From positions 24,617 to 88,616 of the forward strand of contig JAKLFB010000024.1 in assembly GCA_022711435.1 (NCBI GenBank): DNA of 64,000 nucleotides, in the 5' to 3' direction. Origin of the DNA: Verrucomicrobiota bacterium (lineage in GTDB: Bacteria > Verrucomicrobiota > Verrucomicrobiia > Limisphaerales > UBA1319). The translations under genes were made by a program, and so were the position numbers. Shown piece by piece: positions 26,931 through 35,871 of the stretch (position 1 is its first letter; each line of letters begins with the position of its first letter). The notes under the pieces were generated by a model, which did not search any database, had not been told where the DNA came from, and worked only from the letters and a program-made list of their open reading frames with translations.

Positions 26931-28461
26931 GGCGTCGGGATTCGAGCCAGTCGGCGAGCTGCTGGAGGTTGCGGGCGGCATGGTATCGGCCGTCGGCAAA
27001 CACGCCGTAGTCGCCGCCGCCGGCCATCGCGGAGGCGAAGCGGATGGTGTTGGCGTGGAAGAGCCAGCCGTCGCTCCAGATGATCTCGGGGTATTCGTCG
27101 AAAGGATTGCCGCCGCGGTCGAGGCCGGTGGCCAGCCCGCGCTTCCAGATCTCCTCCATGATTCTCGTGGCAGCGAGTGTGCGCTGGTTGGTTTCGAGGA
27201 TGGTGCGATCGAGCCGGCGGTAATGGCTCTCAACCCAGCCGGTGTCGTGGCAGGCGCGGCAGAGCGTCTTCATCACCGTGCGGGTTTGGGCGACGTCCGA
27301 CGGGTCCCGAAGAGCATTAGTGGCATACCCGCCGGCAAAGTCCGTGGGCAGCGGCAGCCCGTCGCGGTTGCGGATGGTGGTGGTATCGGCCTGGCGGGGG
27401 TGGGGATGGGCGTAGATCAAGCCGAAGAGGCGCATCGAGAGCCGGTCTTTGATTTCATGAGACCGGCGTGCGAGGACATCCCCTCCCGGGTCCACAACGA
27501 GGCTCATGTGGCATGCGGCGCAGGTGGGGGCGGTGAAATCGCGGCCGACCGCCCAGGGGGTCGGATCGAAATCCCAGCTCTTGCCGTGGGTGGAGAAGAT
27601 GTTGCCGTGCTTGCTGGTCTCGTAGACCTTGAAGGCGGGGACGTCGGGGCCGACATGGCATTCCTTGCAGGTATAGGGCTGGCGGGCCATGGCCATCGAG
27701 AATTGGTGGCGGGCATGGCAGGCGGTGCAAGCGCCGCGGCTGCCATCGGGATTGATGCGGCCGACGCCCTGGTTAGGCCAGCCGGCGATGATCGGGAACT
27801 CGAGGCTGCCGGCGTCGGTGTCGCGCTCTTCGGCGCCTTTGACCTCGAGGCGCGTCCCGTGGCAGTAAAGGCATGACTCGGCCGCGGTGTCGTCGCCGGA
27901 CGCCTGGAGGCGGATGTGTGCGTTCGTAGCGGCTGGGATGCCGTTGACGGCCGTGACGAGGTGATGGTAAGCGGCATTCTTGAGCAGGTTGTCATGCGCA
28001 TGCGACATCAGGTTGCCGTCGAATTGGGCTCTTTCTTCGGCGTGGCAGGTCGCGCAATCGGGGGGGCTGACCACCACATGGACCTTGGCGTCGAAGTGGT
28101 CGAACGTGTCGGCGTGGCGGGAGGGTTCGATCGTGTGGCATTCAGCGCAGCCGACGGCGAACTCGCGGAGGGGAGGCGGCACGTTGGTGCTGGAGACTTT
28201 GAGGGCCAGGCCTTCGGATTTCAAAGCGATGGCGGGTGTCGTGGCCGCATGGCGGCTCCGTTTCCAATCGGCGACGAGGCCGGGCTGGAGGACCTCGTGG
28301 CAATCGATGCAGGCCTGGCTGGCGGGGCTGATGGGGGCGGCGGCCGCTGCCAGGGAAGATCCGGCGGAGTGCGCCGCCATCCATAGCAGCCAGGCGATCA
28401 GCGGTGCCCGCCCGATACCCAGTCGGGCAGAAAACAGGCAAGACCGGCCGGTGGTGTTCAT
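26887..28461 (-). CDS. Octaheme cytochrome c, hydroxylamine-oxidoreductase-like
   Basis: 524 aa from ATG 28461 (a TTG two codons upstream is less likely). A signal peptide (IAWLLWMAAHSAGSSLAAAAA) sends it to the periplasm for heme attachment. Eight CxxCH sites are visible: CIDCH (51), CAECH (105), CATCH (136), CLYCH (197), CTACH (245), CKECH (265), CAACH (314) and CRACH (401). KVYETSKHGNIF (279-289) matches the Y-x4-HG motif of the HAO/octaheme nitrite-reductase family, and the C-terminal AMAGGGDYGVF fits its end. Relatives oxidise hydroxylamine or reduce nitrite/hydroxylamine; the direction depends on a heme-crosslinking Tyr that I cannot assign here. No quinol dehydrogenase is adjacent. The gene stands alone, convergent with the pseudopilin gene. 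Confidence 0.88.
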   Translation of the reverse strand: MNTTGRSCLFSARLGIGRAPLIAWLLWMAAHSAGSSLAAAAAPISPASQACIDCHEVLQPGLVADWKRSRHAATTPAIALKSEGLALKVSSTNVPPPLREFAVGCAECHTIEPSRHADTFDHFDAKVHVVVSPPDCATCHAEERAQFDGNLMSHAHDNLLKNAAYHHLVTAVNGIPAATNAHIRLQASGDDTAAESCLYCHGTRLEVKGAEERDTDAGSLEFPIIAGWPNQGVGRINPDGSRGACTACHARHQFSMAMARQPYTCKECHVGPDVPAFKVYETSKHGNIFSTHGKSWDFDPTPWAVGRDFTAPTCAACHMSLVVDPGGDVLARRSHEIKDRLSMRLFGLIYAHPHPRQADTTTIRNRDGLPLPTDFAGGYATNALRDPSDVAQTRTVMKTLCRACHDTGWVESHYRRLDRTILETNQRTLAATRIMEEIWKRGLATGLDRGGNPFDEYPEIIWSDGWLFHANTIRFASAMAGGGDYGVFADGRYHAARNLQQLADWLESRRLTGSKPETQPGPRK

Positions 28462-28596
28462 GGCCAAGTACTACATGGATCGATAAATCCGACGCAACAG
28501 AAATTCTGCCCATCGCGCCGATCGGCCTCGCGATCGGAGCGGCACCGGCGGGGCCGGCGGGTTGGCAAAGTCGCTCTCTGCGAAGGGCGGGCGAGA

Positions 28597-29703
28597 TCAG
28601 AGCGCGCGGGCGATCTTGCGGTGGGCGGCGGAGAGCGCGAGCCGATCGATCTGGGCGCGCGTTGCCCAACGCTGGTTCGGGCGGGGCGGCGGCGGGCGGC
28701 GGGTGGATCGGCCCGCATAGACCGCCAGGCGCAGATCGAACCGGGTGATCGAGTGCCGGATCGTCCTCGAAAGCTCGAAGCCGCATCCGGGATGGAAGCC
28801 GAGCGCGCGGCGGGCCAGGGCAGCGGGAGACGCGGTCTGGCCCGGTATGTCGATCTGAGGGAAGCCCCACAAGCCGGCATTCCACGAGCGGGCGGGTGCG
28901 CGTTCGACCAGGAAACGGCCCCGGTATTGGAGGATGAAACAGGCGATGCGGCGCGTCTGCAGCCGCTGCCGGGCAGGCATTCGCGGCAGGAGATGGCCCC
29001 GGCCGCGCTCATGGGCGCGGCAGGCTCGATCGATCGGGCACCGGGCGCACTGTGGATTTTTAGGGGTGCAGATGACGGCGCCCAGCTCCATCAGCGCCTG
29101 GTTGAAGTCGCCGCAGGATCGCCGGTGGCGGCGGCCCTGGCTCGCCGCCTCCTGAACCAGCAGGCTCGCCAGCGACCAGAGGCGTTTTCGGGCGGGACCG
29201 CGCATTGGGTTCTGGCCGATGTCGAACCAGCGGCAGAGGACGCGGGCGACGTTGCCGTCGAGGACGGGGGCGGGCAGGTTGAAAGCGATGCTGGCGATGG
29301 CGCCGGCAATGTAGGGTCCGATGCCGGGCAGGGCGAGCCAATCGGCGTGCTGGCGGGGGCAATGGCCGCCGTATTGGTCGGCGATGATCCGGGCAGCCTG
29401 GTGGAGGCGGCGGGCCCGCCGGTAATAGCCCAGTCCCTCCCACAGCTTGAGCACATCGTCCAGGCTGGCCTCGGCCAGGCGGCGGACCGTGGGCCATGTC
29501 TTCATCCAGCGTTCCCAGTACGGGATGACCGTCGCGACGCGGGTTTGCTGGAGCATGATTTCCGAAACCCAGATCGCATAAGGATCCCGAGTCCGGCGCC
29601 AGGGCAGATCCCGCGCGTGGCGCGCATACCAGCGGCGCAGATGGCTCACGCCGCCGGCGACAATCCGGCTCTCCACGGGATCCGGTTTTCTCGTTGCGCG
29701 CAT
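28597..29703 (-). CDS. mutY: A/G-specific adenine glycosylase MutY
   Basis: 368 aa, the usual length. MutY removes adenine opposite 8-oxoguanine in base-excision repair. The helix-hairpin-helix LPGIGPYIAGAIASIAF, catalytic Asp149 in PVLDGNVARVL, Glu48 in SEIMLQQTRV, and the [4Fe-4S] cysteines C212, C219, C222 and C228 (CTPKNPQCARCPIDRAC) are all present. The C-terminal ~120 residues form the NUDIX-like 8-oxoG-recognition domain (NAGLWGFPQIDI). It is divergent from the RNase HIII gene and their 5' ends almost touch, so the two may share a short promoter region. Confidence 0.96.
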   Translation of the reverse strand: MRATRKPDPVESRIVAGGVSHLRRWYARHARDLPWRRTRDPYAIWVSEIMLQQTRVATVIPYWERWMKTWPTVRRLAEASLDDVLKLWEGLGYYRRARRLHQAARIIADQYGGHCPRQHADWLALPGIGPYIAGAIASIAFNLPAPVLDGNVARVLCRWFDIGQNPMRGPARKRLWSLASLLVQEAASQGRRHRRSCGDFNQALMELGAVICTPKNPQCARCPIDRACRAHERGRGHLLPRMPARQRLQTRRIACFILQYRGRFLVERAPARSWNAGLWGFPQIDIPGQTASPAALARRALGFHPGCGFELSRTIRHSITRFDLRLAVYAGRSTRRPPPPRPNQRWATRAQIDRLALSAAHRKIARAL

Positions 29704-29729
29704 CTCGATGGATAGGATACCACAGGCGC

Positions 29730-30695
29730 GTGAAACCGATAACGACCTACACGGGGTCGCTGACGGGCGAGCAGGAACGCGCGCTGCAGGAGCACCTCGA
29801 GCAGAACGGATTCGAGCCTCGCGCCGTTCCGCACGCGCGTTTTGCAGGGGCGAAGGATCGGCTCAACGTGACGGTCTACAGCTCCGGGAAACTCGTTGTT
29901 CAAGGGCGGGACACGGCGGAGTTTGTCGAGTTCGTTCTCGAGCCGCTGATCCTGAAGGAGGCGCGGCAGGGATACGAAGCGGTGCTGGATCCGGAGCGGT
30001 TTCTTCCCCGGCTGGGCGTGGACGAGAGCGGCAAGGGGGATTTCTTCGGCCCGCTCTGTGTGGCGGGCGTGTATGCGAACGAGGCGGTGGTCAATGCGTG
30101 GTCGGACGCCGGGGTGCGCGACTCGAAGCGGATCACGAGCGACCGGCGGATTGCGGAGCTGGCGCGGCTGATCCGGGAGACGCCGGGAGCGGTGAGCGTG
30201 GTGGTGCCGATCGGCAACGAGGCCTACAACCGGCTGCAGGAGAAGATGGGGAGCGTGAACCGGATGCTGGCCTGGGGCCATGCGCGGGCGATCGAGAACC
30301 TGATGCAGCATCGGCATCGGATGCAGCCCCCGCCCGTGCGCGCCATCAGCGACCAGTTCGCCGCCCACCGGGAGACGGTGGCACGGGCGCTGATGCCCCT
30401 GGGGCGCGAGATCGAGCTGGTGCAGCGGCATCGGGCGGAAGCGGACCTGGCGGTGGCGGCGGCATCGATTTTGGCTCGAAACGAATTCGTGACTCGCCTG
30501 GGCCGGCTCGAAAAGGAATTCGGCATGAAGCTGCCCAAGGGCGCATCAGCGGCCGTCGAAGCCGCGGCGCGGGAGTTCATCGAGCGGCACGGCGCCGAGT
30601 CGCTGCCCAAGGTGGCCAAGATGCATTTCCGAACAGCCTGCCGTGTGCAGGGGCTGCCGGAGCCGCCGCGGATCGAGTGGAGGAAGAGCTCTTAG
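29730..30695 (+). CDS. rnhC: Ribonuclease HIII
   Basis: 321 aa from the GTG at 29730, which gives MKPITTYTGS and avoids the overlap with mutY created by the ATG at 29694. RNase HIII cuts the RNA strand of RNA/DNA hybrids. The N-terminal ~85 residues are the TBP-like substrate-binding domain, and the catalytic core begins at LGVDESGKGDFFGPLCVAG (D98/E99 of the DEDD set), with VRDSKRI supplying a further Asp. HIII rather than HII is indicated by the DESGKGDFFGP form and the N-terminal extension. The stop TAG is the last gene-derived base before the palindromic element at 30695. Confidence 0.93.
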   Translation: MKPITTYTGSLTGEQERALQEHLEQNGFEPRAVPHARFAGAKDRLNVTVYSSGKLVVQGRDTAEFVEFVLEPLILKEARQGYEAVLDPERFLPRLGVDESGKGDFFGPLCVAGVYANEAVVNAWSDAGVRDSKRITSDRRIAELARLIRETPGAVSVVVPIGNEAYNRLQEKMGSVNRMLAWGHARAIENLMQHRHRMQPPPVRAISDQFAAHRETVARALMPLGREIELVQRHRAEADLAVAAASILARNEFVTRLGRLEKEFGMKLPKGASAAVEAAAREFIERHGAESLPKVAKMHFRTACRVQGLPEPPRIEWRKSS

Positions 30696-30967
30696 GGTCT
30701 GTGCAAAAATGAATTCCGATTTTGCTGGGTGGGATTGGGCGGGCTGGCAAGGCGCGACGAGCGAGCATACCCGTGCGGTCTGTGAGCGAGGAGCAACACA
30801 GCCAGCGCGCCCAAGGCCCCCAGCCCTGCGGGGCGGGGCGGCGCCGGGCCATCGGCTTCGTTGCTCGGTCGGTCGAGTATCGCGGGGGGATACACTCCCT
30901 CCCTTGCGCCTCGCATCTGGCCCGGTGGCGCTCCCGCCAAAATCGGAAGTAATTTTTGCACAGACCC
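30695..30967. mobile_element. MITE-like palindromic element with 31-bp inverted ends
   Basis: The ends AGGGTCTGTGCAAAAAT (30694-30710) and its inverted copy (30952-30968) match over 31 bp (29/31 including ATTCCGATTTTG). A TTA is present on both flanks (30692-30694, 30968-30970), like a 2-3 bp target duplication. The interior is a longer imperfect hairpin (AAGGCGCGACGAG / GAGGCGCAAGGGAG arms and matching central blocks) and no ORF is convincing. It sits exactly between the stops of rnhC and the dipeptidase and overlaps both stop codons, so insertion was neutral to both proteins. A related single end occurs at 5698-5712. Confidence 0.7.
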
Positions 30968-32341
30968 TTAGCAGGCGCGGGCGAGCTCGGGCCAGAGGCA
31001 GGCGCCGAGGGCGATGCCGCGCTCGAAGCAATCGAGGTGGAAATTCTCGTTGGGCGCGTGCGCGTCGGCATCCGGAAGGGCCAGCCCCAACAGCAGGGAA
31101 TCGGCGCCGAGGATGCGTTTGAAGTCGTTGACGATGGGGATGGAGCCGCCTTCGCGCATAAGGACAGGGGGGCGGTTGAAGGCGGCCTGCAGGGCTCGGA
31201 GGGCGGCTTGGGCCAGGGGATGGCGCGGGGACATGCAGTAGGGCTCGCCGCCGTGGCCGGACTTGATCTCGATCCGCACGGTGGGTGGGCAGAGCCGGCG
31301 GAGGTGGGAGACGAGGCTGCGAATGACGTGGGACGGGCGTTGATCGGGAACGAGGCGGAGCGTGAGTTTGGCCCGTGCCCAGGACGGGATGATGGTCTTG
31401 CTGCCCTGTCCTTGGTAGCCGCTGGTGAGGCCGTTGATTTCGAGCGTGGGGCGGGCGGTCCGGCGTTCCGAGGTGGTGAAGCCGTGTTCGCCGAAGAGGC
31501 GAGGGGCGCCGAGGAACCGGCGGTAGGCGGCGTCGGAATGGGGGATGCGGTCGAGCTCGCGGCGCTCGTAGGCGGTCAGGGGCCGGACGTCCTTGTAGAA
31601 GCCGGGGACGGTGATGCGGCCGTGCGGATCGCGGAGCTGGGCCAGGAGCTGGCAGAGGGCGAGGGCGGGGTTGTCGACCGCGCCGCCGTGGATGCCGGAG
31701 TGAAGGTCGCGGGATGGGCCGGTGAGAGTGATTTCGGCGGCGGCGATGCCGCGGAGCGCATAGGTGAGGGCGGGGTGTTGGAGGCCGGGGATGCCGGTAT
31801 CGGAGATGACGAAGGCCTCGCAGCGGAGCTCGCGGCGGTGTTGGCGCAGGAAGGCGGGCAGGCTTCGGCTGCCGACCTCCTCCTCGCCCTCGATGAGGAA
31901 GGTGAGATCGACGGGGAGCCCGGCCCCGGAGCGGAGGCAGGCCTCGACGGCCTTGAGGTGCGCGAAGTGCTGGCCTTTGTTGTCGGAGGCGCCGCGGGCG
32001 TAGAGGCGGCGGCCGGCGCGGCGGGGCTCGAACGGGGGCGACTTCCAAAGATCGAGGGGCTCGGGGGGCTGGACGTCGTAATGGCCGTAGACGACGAAGT
32101 GAGGGCGTCCCAGGGTGCGGCGGGTGAAGGTGCGGGCCAGAACGGCGGGATGGCCTGCGGTGGGGATGACGTCGGCGCGGAGCCCGATCTGGCGGGCGTG
32201 GCTGGCGATCCAGCCGGCGCAGGCCTGCATGTCGGGCTGGTGGGATGATTGCGCCGACACGCTCGGGATGCGCAAATACTCGATCAGCTCGTTCTCGAAG
32301 CGCTCGCGATGGGTTCGGATGTAGTCAAGGACGTTTTGCAT
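30968..32341 (-). CDS. M20 family dipeptidase
   Basis: 457 aa, typical of the M20/M25/M40 di-zinc dipeptidase family. Metal ligands are visible: H87/D89 in YGHYDVQPP, D120 in GASDNKGQ and the E153/E154 pair in IEGEEEVGS; the lid-domain sequence SRDLHSGIHGGAVDNPA is characteristic. It would hydrolyse dipeptides or related amides in the cytoplasm. No leader is seen. It starts 10 bp after the AsmA-like gene's stop, so these minus-strand genes form a likely operon (TPR, HldD, AsmA, peptidase). The element at 30.7 kb abuts its stop. Confidence 0.9.
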   Translation of the reverse strand: MQNVLDYIRTHRERFENELIEYLRIPSVSAQSSHQPDMQACAGWIASHARQIGLRADVIPTAGHPAVLARTFTRRTLGRPHFVVYGHYDVQPPEPLDLWKSPPFEPRRAGRRLYARGASDNKGQHFAHLKAVEACLRSGAGLPVDLTFLIEGEEEVGSRSLPAFLRQHRRELRCEAFVISDTGIPGLQHPALTYALRGIAAAEITLTGPSRDLHSGIHGGAVDNPALALCQLLAQLRDPHGRITVPGFYKDVRPLTAYERRELDRIPHSDAAYRRFLGAPRLFGEHGFTTSERRTARPTLEINGLTSGYQGQGSKTIIPSWARAKLTLRLVPDQRPSHVIRSLVSHLRRLCPPTVRIEIKSGHGGEPYCMSPRHPLAQAALRALQAAFNRPPVLMREGGSIPIVNDFKRILGADSLLLGLALPDADAHAPNENFHLDCFERGIALGACLWPELARAC

Positions 32342-32350
32342 GGGGGTGGA

Positions 32351-35300
32351 TCAGCGGCGGAGCCTTTGGAACAGGTTGTCGAGCGGGGTGATGGGCGCGT
32401 TGGTGGGCGCGGCGGGCGCGTTGGTGCCGGCGGAGGGCGCATTGGTCCCAGCAGCGGCGGGAGTGGCCGAGGGGTTGAGGAAGCGGATGGCATTGAGGAT
32501 GTTCGTGGCCTCGATCTTCTTTTCGCCCTTGAGGACGTCGCCGAGGTTGCCGATCGCCTGGCCAGCACCCTCGATCGTGGTGGCGGGGAGGCCAAGCAGG
32601 TTCTGGCCGAGAACCGCGACCAGGACGGCCTCGTTGACCTTGGTTTCCGGATTGCCGAGCGTGCCGCCAAGCCGGACGAAATCGGGCAGCCTCACGTAGG
32701 CTGCGTCCGGGGGAACTTTAAGGCCGGCGAACTGGGCCTTTTCAGCCACCGTGCGGTGGATCTCGAATGCGACGGGCAGGTTCAAGGCTGAATCGCCCCA
32801 TCGGGAGGCGAGCGGGGTGGGGCCTTGAGCCTGGAGACGAAAGGCGGGGGAGAGCACTTGGGAGCGCTTCAGGTCGACCACGCCATTGGTGATGAGCGCC
32901 TGGGCATCGAGACTCGTAATCGGGGAGTTGAGCAGGTCCGGCAGCCTCAGGATCACGCTGATGGGCTGGAGCAACTGGCGCCAGCGCGGCTCGACCACGT
33001 TGATCACGAGGTTGGTGAGGGTCAGATCGGCCTGGCCCGCCAGGCTCTGCCGGAACGGATCGCCTTCGAACCCGCGGCCCTGGATGGCGCCTTGCAGGGA
33101 GAGATCGCCTTGGTATTGGCCCCGCTGGTCGGGCATGAACGTGTTGGCAATGGGCTCGATGGGGACGCGGGCCGCCTGCAGGGAGAACTCGTAGGCTGGC
33201 AGGGGGGCACCGAGATCCAGCAAGGTCGAAATGCGGACGGGCGCGCCGTTGAGATTGAGGTCCATGGGCGAGACCTGGATGCGGCCGCCATCGATGCGGA
33301 CCGTGGCCTGCCAGTTGGTGGCCGCGATGTCGCCGAGGTGGACCCGGTCGAGCTGGGCGCTGATCGTCAGCGGCTGGAAAGGCAGCGATACGGGTTCAGC
33401 GGCCGAAGGCGCATTGGTATCGGGGGTTTTCGAGGCGGGCTCGCCCGGGGATGTCTGGGCGAGGAGATTGGACAGAATGGGCGTGGCGTCGAGGCCATCG
33501 GACCGGAAGGCGAGCTGGCCGCTGATCCGGTTGGAGGGAGAGAGGCTGAGATTGCCCTGGCCGCGGAGCTCGTTGCGCGCCTTGGGGGAAGGCGGCCAGT
33601 GGACGAGGAACCTGGGCAACTGGATCTGGTTGCTTGAGAGGGAGGCATCCAGCAGAAGCTGGGCGGTGAAGGGCATAGGGAGGATCGGATGCTGGGCCTC
33701 CTGGATCTGGAGCCCGGCGCAGCGGAACTCGCCCTGCACGGAGGAGGTTCCGGCGGGATCGTAGGAGAGCTGGCCGGACGAATGGAGGCCGTCGAGGGTG
33801 AGCCGGTAGGGGCTGAGATAGGGCTGGAGGAAAGGCCCGAACAGGTGGTGGTTCAGTGCGACGGAAGAAAAGGCGATCTGAAGGCTCCGATGGGTTAGAT
33901 CGTAAACCCCATTGACGTCGGCGGTGCCGCCGGCCTCGAATCCCTCTCGGGCATCGAGGTGGGCGCGCTGGATCCGGAGGCGGTCCTCCTTGAGCTCGAG
34001 GTCGCAGTTGAGGAGGGCCTGGTAGCGATCGAAGGCGAGATCCGCGTATCGGCCGGTGAAATCGGTGAGGCTCAGGCTGCCGACGATCGACAGGGCCTGC
34101 TTTTCGCGGGAGACGAGGCCGTTCCACTTGAAGGCGCCAGCACCGATGCTCAGCTGGGGGATGGGATACTGGCGAAGGGCGGCGGGGAGGTCGAGCTCGA
34201 GGCTGGCGCGGAGGCGGAGGTTGCCGTTGCGACGGTCGAAGTCGAAGGCGCCCTGGCTGGCGAGGAGGTCGCCGGCGGCGTCCTTGACTTCGATGCGGCA
34301 GGGATCGAGGTGGAGCTTCTGGAACTGCTCGAGGCTACCGCGGGCCTGGAGGGCGAGCTGGGCGGCCTGGAATCGGTTGGTGCCCCATTGGGCGCCAATG
34401 TTGGCGGCCTGGAGGGCCACGTCGGCCGTGAGATCCTGGCCGTCCTTTTGGGCGATGATGGTCCCTTCGGCATTGACCCGGCCGGCCGGCGAGATCGGAC
34501 CCAGGAAAGCCGCCCATTCCTGCAGATCGAGATTCGAGATGGCGAAGCGGTTGGTGGATTCCTTGAAGCCGCGGAAGGAATTGCCCCAGCTGAGATTCAT
34601 GGGGTTTTCAAGGTTGACGCGGACGAGCGGATTGGTCCCCTGGCGTCCGAGGAGGCTGAACCGCTGGATCAGGGCAGTCTGGACCCGGCGGTCCACGTTG
34701 AACTGGTAATCCAGGTCGAGGTCGAGGGCGGGCGTCTGTTGGCCCGATTTCTGGATCGAGAGCTGGCGGAAAGCGAGCGTGCCCCGCGAGGAGAAGAAAT
34801 TGCCCTGCTGGCTGATATCGAGGATGTTGCTGGCGTTGAGGGTGGGGACGCCGAAACGCAGGTCCCAAGGCGCGCCCGCCAGGTTCATGGCGTAGCGATC
34901 GAGCCCGGTGAGCTCGAGGCGGAGGCGGGCTTCATTCTTTCTCCAGTCGAGGGGGCCATAGAGCCGGACCTGGCCCAGCCGGTTCCCCTCGCGCTCGAAC
35001 CGGAGGAGGATCTGTCGCACCTCGGTGGGGTTCAGGTCGCACTCGAGGTGGCCGGCGAACTGGGCCATATCCTGCCAGGCGCCGCCGGCTTCGGTGATCC
35101 GGAGGCGGCCGGATCCAGTGAGCGACACGGGGCGGAGCTCGCCATCGAGCTTGAACTCGTAACTCCCCTCGAGGCCCGCGGCGAGCCTGTCGCTGGCGGA
35201 GCTGGCGACGGCGGGCGTGGACTGCTCGAGCCGGAGCTGAGAGGTGAGGGAGAGCTTGCCGGAGGCGCTGTTGCCGATGCGATCGATGGAGACGGCGATT

Positions 35301-35857
35301 TGGGAGAGATCGATTCGCTGGCGTTCGCCCGCCGCCCCGGCCGATTCGCGCCGGAGGCGGCCCTGGTCGATCTTGACCTGGGCGAGCGAGAAGACGGGGG
35401 TGGCGGACGGCGGGGGCTCCTCGCCGGGTTTCAGGGGGGGATTGAGCTTCTGGAGGACGGGATCGAGGTTGCTGCCGGCAGGGGTGGCGAGAAGGTAGAC
35501 GTCAGGGGAATCCAGGTACAGCTCGCGGATGTCGGTCCGGCCGCGGAGCGTTGGCCAGAGGGCGTATTGGAGCCGGAGCTTCTTGATATTGGCCAGGGGT
35601 TCTGCCCCCGTCGTGCGGATCCGGAGATTGTCCAGCTCGAGGCGGGTGAACCGGTGCAGGGCGATCCGGTCAACCTCGATCTGGGCGCCAATGGCTTCGG
35701 CGACGCGCGGAAGGACAAGGCTTCGGAGGACCATCTGGCTGTGAACCAGGAGGTAAATGGCCGCCAAACCGATCGCCAGAGCGGCGGCCAAGACCAGCAG
35801 AACCCGACGGCGCAGCGACGGTGGTTTCCGCCGCCGCTGAGGTTGCATTTCTGTCAT
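32351..35857 (-). CDS. Very long AsmA-like membrane-anchored protein
   Basis: 1168 aa. A basic N-terminus (RRRKPPSLRRR) and one transmembrane helix (VLLVLAAALAIGLAAIYLLV) anchor it in the inner membrane, with the rest in the periplasm. The long repeated beta-strand texture (RLRLELTGLDRYAMNLAGAP, DLSQIAVSIDRIGNSASGKLSL) and the C-terminal RVQALITNGVVDLKRSQ-type region are those of AsmA/TamB-like proteins, which form bridge-like lipid or envelope-assembly conduits. The C-terminal tail is a low-complexity GTNAPSAGTNAPAAPTNAP run. Start at ATG 35857 is close to the HldD stop (14 bp). The exact function is unknown. Confidence 0.75.
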   Translation of the reverse strand: MTEMQPQRRRKPPSLRRRVLLVLAAALAIGLAAIYLLVHSQMVLRSLVLPRVAEAIGAQIEVDRIALHRFTRLELDNLRIRTTGAEPLANIKKLRLQYALWPTLRGRTDIRELYLDSPDVYLLATPAGSNLDPVLQKLNPPLKPGEEPPPSATPVFSLAQVKIDQGRLRRESAGAAGERQRIDLSQIAVSIDRIGNSASGKLSLTSQLRLEQSTPAVASSASDRLAAGLEGSYEFKLDGELRPVSLTGSGRLRITEAGGAWQDMAQFAGHLECDLNPTEVRQILLRFEREGNRLGQVRLYGPLDWRKNEARLRLELTGLDRYAMNLAGAPWDLRFGVPTLNASNILDISQQGNFFSSRGTLAFRQLSIQKSGQQTPALDLDLDYQFNVDRRVQTALIQRFSLLGRQGTNPLVRVNLENPMNLSWGNSFRGFKESTNRFAISNLDLQEWAAFLGPISPAGRVNAEGTIIAQKDGQDLTADVALQAANIGAQWGTNRFQAAQLALQARGSLEQFQKLHLDPCRIEVKDAAGDLLASQGAFDFDRRNGNLRLRASLELDLPAALRQYPIPQLSIGAGAFKWNGLVSREKQALSIVGSLSLTDFTGRYADLAFDRYQALLNCDLELKEDRLRIQRAHLDAREGFEAGGTADVNGVYDLTHRSLQIAFSSVALNHHLFGPFLQPYLSPYRLTLDGLHSSGQLSYDPAGTSSVQGEFRCAGLQIQEAQHPILPMPFTAQLLLDASLSSNQIQLPRFLVHWPPSPKARNELRGQGNLSLSPSNRISGQLAFRSDGLDATPILSNLLAQTSPGEPASKTPDTNAPSAAEPVSLPFQPLTISAQLDRVHLGDIAATNWQATVRIDGGRIQVSPMDLNLNGAPVRISTLLDLGAPLPAYEFSLQAARVPIEPIANTFMPDQRGQYQGDLSLQGAIQGRGFEGDPFRQSLAGQADLTLTNLVINVVEPRWRQLLQPISVILRLPDLLNSPITSLDAQALITNGVVDLKRSQVLSPAFRLQAQGPTPLASRWGDSALNLPVAFEIHRTVAEKAQFAGLKVPPDAAYVRLPDFVRLGGTLGNPETKVNEAVLVAVLGQNLLGLPATTIEGAGQAIGNLGDVLKGEKKIEATNILNAIRFLNPSATPAAAGTNAPSAGTNAPAAPTNAPITPLDNLFQRLRR

Positions 35858-35871
35858 AAAATCCTGTGTGT

